From JASEJA01 sp038872535 (GTDB taxonomy: Archaea; Thermoproteota; Bathyarchaeia; Bathyarchaeales; Bathycorpusculaceae), in the NCBI GenBank assembly GCA_038872535.1, contig JAVZJY010000031.1, positions 1 to 14,542 of the forward strand: a stretch of 14,542 bases of DNA, read 5' to 3'. Under the pieces are notes generated by a model. It was not told where the DNA came from. It was given only the letters and a program-made list of their open reading frames with translations, and did not search any database. Of the stretch, positions 7,995 through 14,258 are shown in pieces. Made by a program: the position numbers and the translations under genes. Position 1 is the first letter of the stretch. Each line of letters begins with the position of its first letter.

Positions 7995-8047
7995 TCTACA
8001 TCCCTTTAGTTATGGAAATAAGTTTGAAGCCTATTTTATTTTTGGCG

Positions 8048-9535
8048 CTAAGCTTTTTGGATGGCTTCAGCTATCTCGTAAAGCCTTCCCGGTTCCTCGT
8101 AGCCTTCAAGGAATTTCTTTTTCATTTCATCTGCTATTTTCTGTGCCAGTGGTGTGGGATATTTACCAGTTACGCATGCCAAACAAAGTTGGTCACGGCG
8201 GAATCCCGTGGCTTTTACAAAACCTTCTATAGACTGGTAGCAGACGGCATCTGCACCTATTATTTTCGCTATCTCTTCCGCCGTATGCCTTGAACCTATT
8301 AGTTGCCCATAAGTTGCCATGTCTATTCCATAGAAGCATGGTCCAATTATGCGGGGAAAAGTTACGAAGAGATAAACCTTTTTTGCTCCCATTTTGCGGA
8401 GTTTCTCTATGACGATTTTTGTTGTGTCACCGCGTACTATGCTGTCTTCTGTTACTATAACTCGTTTTCCATTAACTTTAGAGGCTATAATGTTGATTTT
8501 CCTGTCTATGGTTGCATAACGCTCTCTGTTTAGCAGAATGAAGGCTCTTTCTGTTACAAAACGATGCCTTCTAGAAGCCCTCTCCCATTTTAAACCAGAC
8601 TCTTCATGAACTCCGAAGGCTGCATCGTCGCCAGTTTCTGGAATGGATATGACTATGTCTGCGTTTTTAGCTATTTCTGGGTTTTCTCTAACAAGGTTTC
8701 TTCCAAACTCTTCTCTGACTTCGTAAACGTATCTGTCATCAAAACATGAGTCTGGTCTGGCGAAATATGCAAATTCAAAAGCGCAGAAAGCCTTGCAACC
8801 TCCATTCACCAATTTCTCCTTTTGAAATCCATCCTTTGAAATGGTTACGAGTTCGCCTGGTTCAATTTCAAAGGATTTTTTGAAGCCGTTTATGTCTAAA
8901 CCCACGGTTTCTGAGGAGAAGGCATATGTTGTTTTGTCTTGGCTGTGTCCAGCGCATAGTGGTCTTATTCCGTTTGGGTCTTTGAAGGCGAAGAATTCGC
9001 CGTTTTTTGTTATGCATGCCACGGAGAAGGCGCCTTCAATTTCTTTCATGCATGTTTTTGCTGCTGGTATAATGTCTTTTTTCTTTAATAATTCTATGAG
9101 GAGTTTGTGGGAGATGAGGTCGGCGTCGCATTCATAGGAAAATTTCGGGAAGTATTTGCTTATTTCCTCTTTAACTTGGAATGTGTTGACGACGTTACCA
9201 TTAAAGGAAACAGCCAACGCAAACCCATTTTTTGAAGCGGTAACTGGTTGAGTGCCCTTTATAAGGGATTTTTCGTCGCATTTTCCAGAAGTTGTGTATC
9301 TAACGTTTGCTATGCCCATGCGCCCAGGCAAACGTCCAAACCATTCTTGGATGGCGCTTGTCTTTATTTTTGGTATCAGGTCGAGGTTTCTGTGCGCATG
9401 GAATTTTCCGTTATCGAATGTTAGGAAGCCGTGGGATTGATGTCCCCTGTGGTTTTGGGCTCTCATTCCCCAGTAAATGTATGGGAATATGGGCTGTTCT
9501 TCGAAGTTTATTGCTCCAAATACTCCACAACCCAT
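8048..9535 (-). CDS. purF: Amidophosphoribosyltransferase, probable [4Fe-4S] type
   Basis: PurF makes phosphoribosylamine from PRPP and glutamine, the committed first step of purine synthesis. The 495-residue protein starts MGCGVFGA, so the N-terminal nucleophile is Cys3 and a two-residue leader must be removed. The glutaminase domain keeps NVRY (Arg79), FNGN at 111-114 and Asp137. The phosphoribosyltransferase domain has the PRPP loop VTEDSIVRGDTT at 361-372. Four cysteines (251 in CAFEF, 400 in PCFYGID, 451 and 454 in CLAC) match the cluster ligands of Bacillus subtilis PurF. Catalytic-region wording diverges from common PurF (NHRGHQSHG instead of QHRGQ.SAG). GAGG lies 12 bases before the ATG. 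It heads the purF-purD-HAD-ftr-pfkB operon. Confidence 0.95.
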   Translation of the reverse strand: MGCGVFGAINFEEQPIFPYIYWGMRAQNHRGHQSHGFLTFDNGKFHAHRNLDLIPKIKTSAIQEWFGRLPGRMGIANVRYTTSGKCDEKSLIKGTQPVTASKNGFALAVSFNGNVVNTFQVKEEISKYFPKFSYECDADLISHKLLIELLKKKDIIPAAKTCMKEIEGAFSVACITKNGEFFAFKDPNGIRPLCAGHSQDKTTYAFSSETVGLDINGFKKSFEIEPGELVTISKDGFQKEKLVNGGCKAFCAFEFAYFARPDSCFDDRYVYEVREEFGRNLVRENPEIAKNADIVISIPETGDDAAFGVHEESGLKWERASRRHRFVTERAFILLNRERYATIDRKINIIASKVNGKRVIVTEDSIVRGDTTKIVIEKLRKMGAKKVYLFVTFPRIIGPCFYGIDMATYGQLIGSRHTAEEIAKIIGADAVCYQSIEGFVKATGFRRDQLCLACVTGKYPTPLAQKIADEMKKKFLEGYEEPGRLYEIAEAIQKA

Positions 9536-9582
9536 TTTGGCTTTTCGCCTCTTGCTGTGAACTAAGAAGTTGGTGTTTATCA

Positions 9583-9621
9583 GTTTTTATGACATTTTTA
9601 ACTAAAAAATATGTTAAAATT
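9583..9621 (-). promoter_or_regulatory. AT-rich region before purF, possible promoter and/or terminator of the upstream gene
   Basis: The 113 bases between the small secreted-protein gene and purF contain a strongly AT-rich stretch. It includes, on the minus strand, a run of six T at 9609-9604 that could end the upstream transcript, and AT-rich hexamers about 50-75 bases before the purF ATG that could be a TATA box. No single element stands out, so I mark the region rather than a precise site. Confidence 0.25.
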
Positions 9622-9648
9622 TACAGAACGGATGCCAATTGCCTCTTT

Positions 9649-10083
9649 TTATTCCACCGTGCTTGAGGTTATTGTTAGCTCTGCCCCCGAAATGACGTGG
9701 ATCCACCAATTCAGCGCAGCAAAAGAGTCATTGTAATAGACTATTAGGCGTGCTATTGAGTTTATTGGGGCATCACATGGAACGGTGCCATTCCATGTTA
9801 AAGTTTTTGTTTTGCACGGTTTAAGGGTTAATGTTTGTGGCGTTCCACTCCAACTCCAAGTTTCGCCTTCGAAGGCTATGTTTATAGACCATGTTCCTTC
9901 ACATTTTCCAGTATTTTTGAAGGCTATTTTTACAGTGAAAGCTTCACATGGTGTTTTGTCAATAACGCCGCCGCCATCTTCACATGCAAAACAAAGCCAT
10001 TGCGTTTCTTCTGAATGTATAGTTGAAAGGCTAATGGTGAGAAATAAGGCAACAATAGCAAGAGACAACAAATATTTCTTCAT
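9649..10083 (-). CDS. Secreted small protein with six cysteines, function unknown
   Basis: I do not recognise a family. The 144-residue product begins MKKYLLSLAIVALFLTISLS, a clear signal peptide with a basic start and a hydrophobic core. The mature part, from about residue 22-25, is rich in beta-strand and Trp/Thr (WSINIAFEGETWSWSG, TLTWNGT), resembling an immunoglobulin-like or CARDB-type beta sandwich. It has six cysteines at 31, 34, 46, 61, 90 and 103, enough for three disulfides, and two N-glycosylation sequons (NGT at 98, NDS at 118). There is no C-terminal membrane anchor. I chose the ATG at 10083 because a strong GGAGGAAGGAG lies just before it; the upstream in-frame ATG at 10104 lacks such a site and would put acidic residues before the signal. 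It sits between aspS and purF with no evident functional link. Confidence 0.75.
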   Translation of the reverse strand: MKKYLLSLAIVALFLTISLSTIHSEETQWLCFACEDGGGVIDKTPCEAFTVKIAFKNTGKCEGTWSINIAFEGETWSWSGTPQTLTLKPCKTKTLTWNGTVPCDAPINSIARLIVYYNDSFAALNWWIHVISGAELTITSSTVE

Positions 10084-10147
10084 ATACTCTCCTTCCTCCA
10101 CCATAATAATTCGCAGACCCCTCTTTATCCATTCTGTAACATACTTC

Positions 10148-10159
10148 TATAAAATAAAA
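10148..10159 (-). promoter_or_regulatory. Candidate TATA box for the secreted-protein gene
   Basis: On the minus strand the bases read TTTTATTTTATA. A start about 27 bases downstream, near 10126, would leave a leader of roughly 40 bases containing the strong GGAGG ribosome site. The same stretch is T-rich and lies about 65 bases after the aspS stop, so it may also help end the aspS transcript. Confidence 0.4.
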
Positions 10160-10222
10160 CCAGAAAAATCCTAGAGAGGGTAGGCACTATTGCAATGGAA
10201 CAGCGCCAAAAATATGAATAAT

Positions 10223-11542
10223 TTACGGGGTTACTCTAAACTTGTCTCTCGGATAAAGCGTCACTTCCCTAATGTTCCTTTTACCCGTCAACATCATCGT
10301 TAAACGCTCCAAACCAATAGCCCAACCAGCATGCGGCGGCATGCCATAATCAAAAGCTTGCAAATGATACTTGAACGCTTCTGGGTTTAACCCCTTCTCC
10401 TTTAAACGTTTTATTAACAGCTCTTTTGTTGCAATCCTTGTCCCACCAGAAACAAGCTCAAGCCAACGCCACATCAAATCGAAGCCTTCGCAAATTTCTG
10501 GATTGTCATCCCGAGGTTTTATGTAGAAGGCTTTGGAGTGAGTGGGCCAGTCAATTATGAAATAAAAGTAAGGGTGGATTTTGCCGAGAGTTCTCAAGGC
10601 TGGGGTTGGAATGTCTTCTCCCCATGAAATGTTTACTCCTTCACTTTTTAATTCTTGAAGAACCTCATCGTAAGTCAAACGTTTAAACGGAACCGTTGGC
10701 ACCTCAATTTTATACTTTAGCAAAGCCAACTCTTTCCCGCATTTTTCATTTACAACTTTACAAACATGCTGCATTAACCTTTCAAGCAATTGCATTACAT
10801 CTTCAGCATCCGCAAATGCCTGTTCAATATCAATTGAAACAAACTCGCTGGTATGAAATCGTGTGTGGGATTCTTCAGCCCTAAAAAATGGACCCACTTC
10901 AAAAACCTTTTCAAGGCTCATAACAAGCTGTTCTTTATACAATTGTGGACTTTGGGCGAGAAAGGCTTTCCTTCCAAAATAATCCACGGGGAAAAGAGCT
11001 GCGCCGCCTTCGGTTGCGGAGGCAATAATCCTTGGCGTGTGCACTTCTATGAAGCCTTTTTCAAATAGGAAATTTCGAATGGCTTCAACTGCTGCGTGTT
11101 GAATTTTGAAAACTGCCAAATTTTTGTCTTGGCACAGGTCTAAGGCTCTGGCATCCAACCGCGTTTCCAAACTTGCAGGCGTCTTTCCAGTAATGTCGAT
11201 GGGTAATTGAGGAGTAGCTGTGCCAAAAATTTTAATCTCTTTAGGTATAACTTCGACTCCTCTCGGAGTTACTTCAGTTTTTTTCACAGTTCCCTTTACG
11301 CCTATGCTATATCTTTTCTGTAAAACATCAGATTTCGATAAAACTTCGCTTGCAACCTTTTTTCGTGGAATAGTAACCTGAATTGTGCCTTCTCTATCCT
11401 GCAATATTATAAAGCGAATTCCACCCAAATCCCTAATCTCTTGAACCCAACCGAAAAGCGTAACTTCCAAACCATCCATTTCTGGCTTTACATCAACCGA
11501 ATAATGCGTCCTACGCCAATCACCAATGGAATCCAACTTCAT
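10223..11542 (-). CDS. aspS: Aspartyl-tRNA synthetase, archaeal type
   Basis: This class IIb synthetase attaches aspartate to tRNA-Asp, and in many archaea also to tRNA-Asn. The 439-residue length and the lack of the bacterial GAD insertion mark it as the archaeal/eukaryotic form. An N-terminal OB-fold anticodon-binding domain (GWVQEIRDLGGIRF at about 31-44) is followed by motif 1 (GFIEVHTPRI at 163-172), the FLAQSPQLYKEQ aspartate-site region at about 194-205, motif 2 (FRAEESHTRFH at 220-230) and motif 3 (GWAIGLERLTMML at 406-418). Position 34 in GWVQE corresponds to a residue reported to separate discriminating from non-discriminating archaeal enzymes; here it is Gln, so specificity is open. 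The gene starts 17 bases after the KH-protein stop, suggesting co-transcription. Confidence 0.97.
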   Translation of the reverse strand: MKLDSIGDWRRTHYSVDVKPEMDGLEVTLFGWVQEIRDLGGIRFIILQDREGTIQVTIPRKKVASEVLSKSDVLQKRYSIGVKGTVKKTEVTPRGVEVIPKEIKIFGTATPQLPIDITGKTPASLETRLDARALDLCQDKNLAVFKIQHAAVEAIRNFLFEKGFIEVHTPRIIASATEGGAALFPVDYFGRKAFLAQSPQLYKEQLVMSLEKVFEVGPFFRAEESHTRFHTSEFVSIDIEQAFADAEDVMQLLERLMQHVCKVVNEKCGKELALLKYKIEVPTVPFKRLTYDEVLQELKSEGVNISWGEDIPTPALRTLGKIHPYFYFIIDWPTHSKAFYIKPRDDNPEICEGFDLMWRWLELVSGGTRIATKELLIKRLKEKGLNPEAFKYHLQAFDYGMPPHAGWAIGLERLTMMLTGKRNIREVTLYPRDKFRVTP

Positions 11543-11559
11543 AGCTTATCGCCAAACCT

Positions 11560-12069
11560 CTAATCTGCAAATTCAACACGCAAAGTTATGTTGCGAACTT
11601 TACGAGCAATCTCCTTTAAAGCTTTTACATCAAAAGGAGGCTGCGAACCACGCCTCTTCTTTAGGATTACTCTAGTCTCAGTGGTTCCATCAGGCAGCCA
11701 AATAGTATTAATGGTCACTATGCTCAGAGGAGCAAACAAATCCTCCAAAAATTTTCTGTCATCAACCCCATACTCCAAAACACGAACTTTTCTACCAACT
11801 TCTTCGCCCAATGCCTTTATTATTTTGCCGCCATAACCCAAAAGACGAGGAACATCTCCAGGTCCAACAATTACTGCCAAAGTTTTGTCAGCATCAACAG
11901 CTTTGTGAAAATAAACATTTTGAAGGGAAGGATACTTCTCTTCTAAAGACAAGAGTAAACGGGCAATTTTCAAATCTAATTCTGTTATTTCGCCAGACTT
12001 AACTTTAGCTAAACACTTTTGGCACAGTATCCCGCTTTTTAAACAGAAACTGCATAATTCTGTTTTCAC
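11560..12069 (-). CDS. Zinc-ribbon and KH-domain protein, archaeal NusA-like
   Basis: The 169-residue product has an N-terminal CxxC-x6-CxxC zinc knuckle (Cys6, 9, 16, 19), then a helix, then a KH RNA-binding domain. The GxxG loop reads GYGG at 78-81 within LLGYGGKIIKALGEEVG, and a second KH-like half contains INTIWLPDG and TRVILKKR. Archaeal proteins of this layout are annotated as transcription elongation factor NusA-like. RNA binding is a safe prediction; a role in elongation or translation is inferred from the family name only. The start is GTG at 12069, with GGAGGG 11 bases upstream inside a hairpin stem. It is followed closely by aspS and preceded by alba, so a role in RNA handling fits its context. 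Confidence 0.82.
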   Translation of the reverse strand: MKTELCSFCLKSGILCQKCLAKVKSGEITELDLKIARLLLSLEEKYPSLQNVYFHKAVDADKTLAVIVGPGDVPRLLGYGGKIIKALGEEVGRKVRVLEYGVDDRKFLEDLFAPLSIVTINTIWLPDGTTETRVILKKRRGSQPPFDVKALKEIARKVRNITLRVEFAD

Positions 12070-12078
12070 CTAGAAATG

Positions 12079-12104
12079 CGCCCTCCACAAATAAAGGAGG
12101 GGCG
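12079..12104 (-). promoter_or_regulatory. Hairpin that pairs the KH gene's ribosome binding site
   Basis: On the minus strand an 8-base-pair stem (CGCCCCTCC with GGAGGGCG, one bulged base) encloses the 9-base loop TTTATTTGT. The 3' arm is the GGAGGG at 12086-12081, the only ribosome-binding sequence before the GTG start at 12069. There is no T run after the stem, so a terminator reading is weaker than a translational one. Confidence 0.5.
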
Positions 12105-12142
12105 GCGGAGCATTGCAAACTTTGCTTTGAGAGTCGCTGAAT

Positions 12143-12421
12143 TTAGCGTTCCAGCGTTATCTCGATTGTGCTAACGTTTGTGGGCGTGCCACCCTCTTCT
12201 CTGGGTGCCACCTGCTCTGTTCCCACACCAACTTTCTTGATTTTCACGTCGGGTAGAAATCGGCGTCTGACAACTTCAACGACGTCAACTGCTCGGCTTA
12301 TGGCTCTTCCCCTTGCTTTAATATTCACTTCTTTTGCTCCGCCGTGAAAGAGGGTTATGCAAGCCAGTACATAGTTCATTACTGGCTTTCTCCCGATCAG
12401 CACTGAGTTGCTTTCTGACAT
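12143..12421 (-). CDS. albA: Alba chromatin / RNA-binding protein
   Basis: Alba is the small dimeric DNA- and RNA-binding protein that packages archaeal chromatin. The 92-residue sequence carries the family blocks VLIGRKPVMNYVLA at 7-20, IKARGRAISRAVD at 34-46, RRFLPDVKI at 53-61 and VSTIEITL at 83-90. The lysine equivalent to Lys16 of Sulfolobus Alba, whose acetylation weakens DNA binding, is Arg11 here, while the next lysine is kept. I start at the ATG at 12421, which has GAGGCGG at a fitting distance and gives the usual MS.. N-terminus; a GTG at 12436 would add five residues. The gene has its own TATA-like box and is divergent from the regulator gene on the other strand. The KH gene begins 73 bases downstream. 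Confidence 0.96.
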   Translation of the reverse strand: MSESNSVLIGRKPVMNYVLACITLFHGGAKEVNIKARGRAISRAVDVVEVVRRRFLPDVKIKKVGVGTEQVAPREEGGTPTNVSTIEITLER

Positions 12422-12480
12422 TTTGGACCGCCTCACTCCTATTTTTCACATTTTCTATGGCTTCATAACCTTTTTTATCG

Positions 12481-12492
12481 ATAAATAAATAT
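12481..12492 (-). promoter_or_regulatory. Candidate TATA box for alba
   Basis: On the minus strand the bases read ATATTTATTTAT. A start about 26 bases on, near 12460, leaves a leader of about 40 bases that contains GGAG and GAGGCGG ahead of the ATG at 12421. It is the most TATA-like element in the 183-base divergent region on that strand. Confidence 0.45.
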
Positions 12493-12568
12493 GTTACGGT
12501 TTTTACTTCTATTCAATAAAACAAAAACTCAAAAAATAATGTAATTTTGCACTTTCTTTTTGCTAAAC

Positions 12569-12577
12569 TTTTAAATA
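12569..12577 (+). promoter_or_regulatory. TATA box for the regulator-sucCD transcript
   Basis: CTAAACTTTTAAATAAGC holds a near-consensus archaeal TATA box (TTTTAAATA) with an A-rich element just before it that suits a BRE. The predicted start is near 12600, giving a leader of about 20 bases. The bases before the ATG at 12620 show no Shine-Dalgarno sequence. Confidence 0.6.
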
Positions 12578-12619
12578 AGCGGTACTATTGTAAAGCTTCA
12601 ACTTAACAAAATACTAAAA

Positions 12620-13093
12620 ATGAAGGGATTATCTTTGGAAGCGCTCACAAGACGTTCCGTTCAATTATTGCGGATGCTTTATGAAAGAGGAAAATCCACA
12701 AACACGTACACTCTACACGTGAAACAGGATGAGTTGGCAAAACAGCTTGGAATAAGCAGACAAGCCTTAAACATTCACCTTCGAAAGCTCAGAGACTTGA
12801 ATTATATACGCACTGGAAGAGGCTTCATAGACGTAACTGAAAAAGGATTAGACGTGCTTGGAATATCATCAAATCCAGCATTTGTTTTACTTAAGGTTTC
12901 ACCTCACAAGCGAATGTACGCCTACGAGAAAGTTAAAGAACTCACACTCCAAAGAGCCTTCAGAATAGCAGGCGATGTTGACGCCTTATTAATAGTTGAC
13001 AAAGGAAAACTTGACGAAGTTTTAAAAAAGCTGTCTGCTATTGATGGTATACAAGACACAAAATCCTATGTCACAATAGAAGCCATAAAGTGA
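12620..13093 (+). CDS. Winged-helix transcriptional regulator with Lrp/AsnC-type ligand domain
   Basis: The 157-residue protein has an N-terminal winged helix-turn-helix: helix QDELAKQLGIS at about 36-46, recognition helix RQALNIHLRKLRDL at 47-60, and wing GRGFIDVT at 66-73. A C-terminal half of about 70 residues (PAFVLLKVSPHKRMY, then FRIAGDVDALLIVDKGKLDEVL, then VTIEA) has the beta-alpha-beta-beta-alpha-beta order of the Lrp/AsnC RAM ligand domain. In this family the RAM domain binds an amino acid or other small molecule and mediates dimer or octamer formation. The gene lies 15 bases before sucC, on the same strand and from a good promoter, so it probably shares the transcript and may regulate sucCD and itself. 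Its ligand is not evident. It is divergent from alba and could also affect it. Confidence 0.85.
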   Translation: MKGLSLEALTRRSVQLLRMLYERGKSTNTYTLHVKQDELAKQLGISRQALNIHLRKLRDLNYIRTGRGFIDVTEKGLDVLGISSNPAFVLLKVSPHKRMYAYEKVKELTLQRAFRIAGDVDALLIVDKGKLDEVLKKLSAIDGIQDTKSYVTIEAIK

Positions 13094-13108
13094 GAGGGAA
13101 AAGCCAAA

Positions 13109-14257
13109 ATGAAACTATTTGAATATGAAGCAAAAAATATCCTCGCAAAATACGGAATACCGACACCAAAAGGGGGATTAGCCACAAGCCCAAGCCAAGC
13201 CCGAGAAGTGGCAAGCCAAATAAAACCACCATTCGCAGTCAAAGCTCAAGTATTGGTTGCTGGAAGGGGAAAAGCCGGCGGAATCCTCTTCACAGACACA
13301 ATTGAAGGGGTTGAGAAGGCTGCTGAGAAATTGTTTAACATGCAAATAAAAGGGATACCAGTAAAACGTGTATGGATTGAGGAACAGATACAGATAAAAA
13401 GGGAATTATATTTTGGCATAACAACAGATAGATTTAGTCAAAGTTATATTGCAATCGCCTCTTCTGTTGGCGGAATGGAAATAGAAGAAGTAGCTCAACA
13501 ATCTCCAGAAAAAGTCATAAAATTCCCGATAAATCCGCAACAAGGCTTTCATTCTTTTCACGCCAGACAAATAGCAAGAAAAATGGGATATATCAGCAGT
13601 CAACTTTCAGAAATTGCAAAAATCTTTGAAATGCTATACATTATTGGCATGAATTATGACGCAGAATTAATCGAAATGAATCCGCTGGTGGAAACGGTTG
13701 ATGGAAAATTTGTGGCAGCAGACGCCCGCATAATGATTGATGACAACGCCTTATTCCGCCATCAAGAATACAAAAAGAGACTATTAGAAGGTGAAGGTGA
13801 ACTCACACCAGAAGAAATAGAGGCCATAAAAAACGATTTAGCCTACGTCAAACTGGACGGAAATATAGGCGTAATAGGAAACGGAGCAGGCCTTGTAATG
13901 GCAACTTTGGACACAATACAATATTACGGCGGAAAACCAGCAAACTTCTTAGACGTAGGCGGGGGAGCACCAGCAGAAAAAATAGCCACAGCCCTAAAAA
14001 TAGTGCTTTCAGACCAGAATGTTAAGGCTCTTTTCATAAACATTTTAGGCGGAATAACAAGATGCGACGAAGTTGCAAAGGGAATCCTAGAAGCAAAAGA
14101 AAAAGTTGGCGTAACAAAACCCATGGTTATTAGGCTCGTAGGCACAAACGAAGAAGAAGGAAAAAGGATACTGAAAGAAGCTGGAATCCACGTTTTAGAA
14201 AGCATGGAAGAAGCCGCACAAAAAGCAGTTGAAATCTCCAAACATGGAGGGAAATAA
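13109..14257 (+). CDS. sucC: Succinyl-CoA synthetase beta subunit (ADP-forming)
   Basis: SucC and SucD interconvert succinyl-CoA and succinate with substrate-level phosphorylation of ADP or GDP. The 382-residue protein has the ATP-grasp N-terminal half with KAQVLVAGRGKAGG at 45-58, a metal-binding ELIEMNPL at 186-193, and the C-terminal ligase domain with IGNGAGLVMATLD at 256-268, NFLDVGGGA at 279-287 and NILGGITRCDEVA at 311-323. The length is usual (about 385). GAGAGGG lies about 12 bases before the ATG. The upstream neighbour is an Lrp-like regulator and the downstream neighbour is sucD. In an anaerobe it may run in either direction of a partial citric acid cycle. Nucleotide preference cannot be read from the sequence alone. 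Codons favour A and C endings, unlike purL. Confidence 0.97.
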   Translation: MKLFEYEAKNILAKYGIPTPKGGLATSPSQAREVASQIKPPFAVKAQVLVAGRGKAGGILFTDTIEGVEKAAEKLFNMQIKGIPVKRVWIEEQIQIKRELYFGITTDRFSQSYIAIASSVGGMEIEEVAQQSPEKVIKFPINPQQGFHSFHARQIARKMGYISSQLSEIAKIFEMLYIIGMNYDAELIEMNPLVETVDGKFVAADARIMIDDNALFRHQEYKKRLLEGEGELTPEEIEAIKNDLAYVKLDGNIGVIGNGAGLVMATLDTIQYYGGKPANFLDVGGGAPAEKIATALKIVLSDQNVKALFINILGGITRCDEVAKGILEAKEKVGVTKPMVIRLVGTNEEEGKRILKEAGIHVLESMEEAAQKAVEISKHGGK

Positions 14258-14258
14258 T

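Noticed and set aside
7594..8293. Plus-strand open frames across purD and purF
   Set aside because: They are antisense to the two purine genes, with no motifs and no ribosome site; the minus-strand products are clearly identified.
10084..10104. Upstream ATG for the secreted protein
   Set aside because: The added residues (MVEEGEY) are simply the translated GGAGGAAGGAG ribosome site and would spoil the signal peptide's basic start.
12079..12104. Hairpin after alba as an intrinsic terminator
   Set aside because: The stem is not followed by a T run, and archaeal termination relies mainly on T-rich tracts rather than GC hairpins; the SD-pairing reading fits better.
12437..12619. Possible tRNA or small RNA gene in the largest intergenic gap
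   Set aside because: I see no cloverleaf arms, CCA-like end or GC-rich stems; the gap is AT-rich and fits two divergent promoters.
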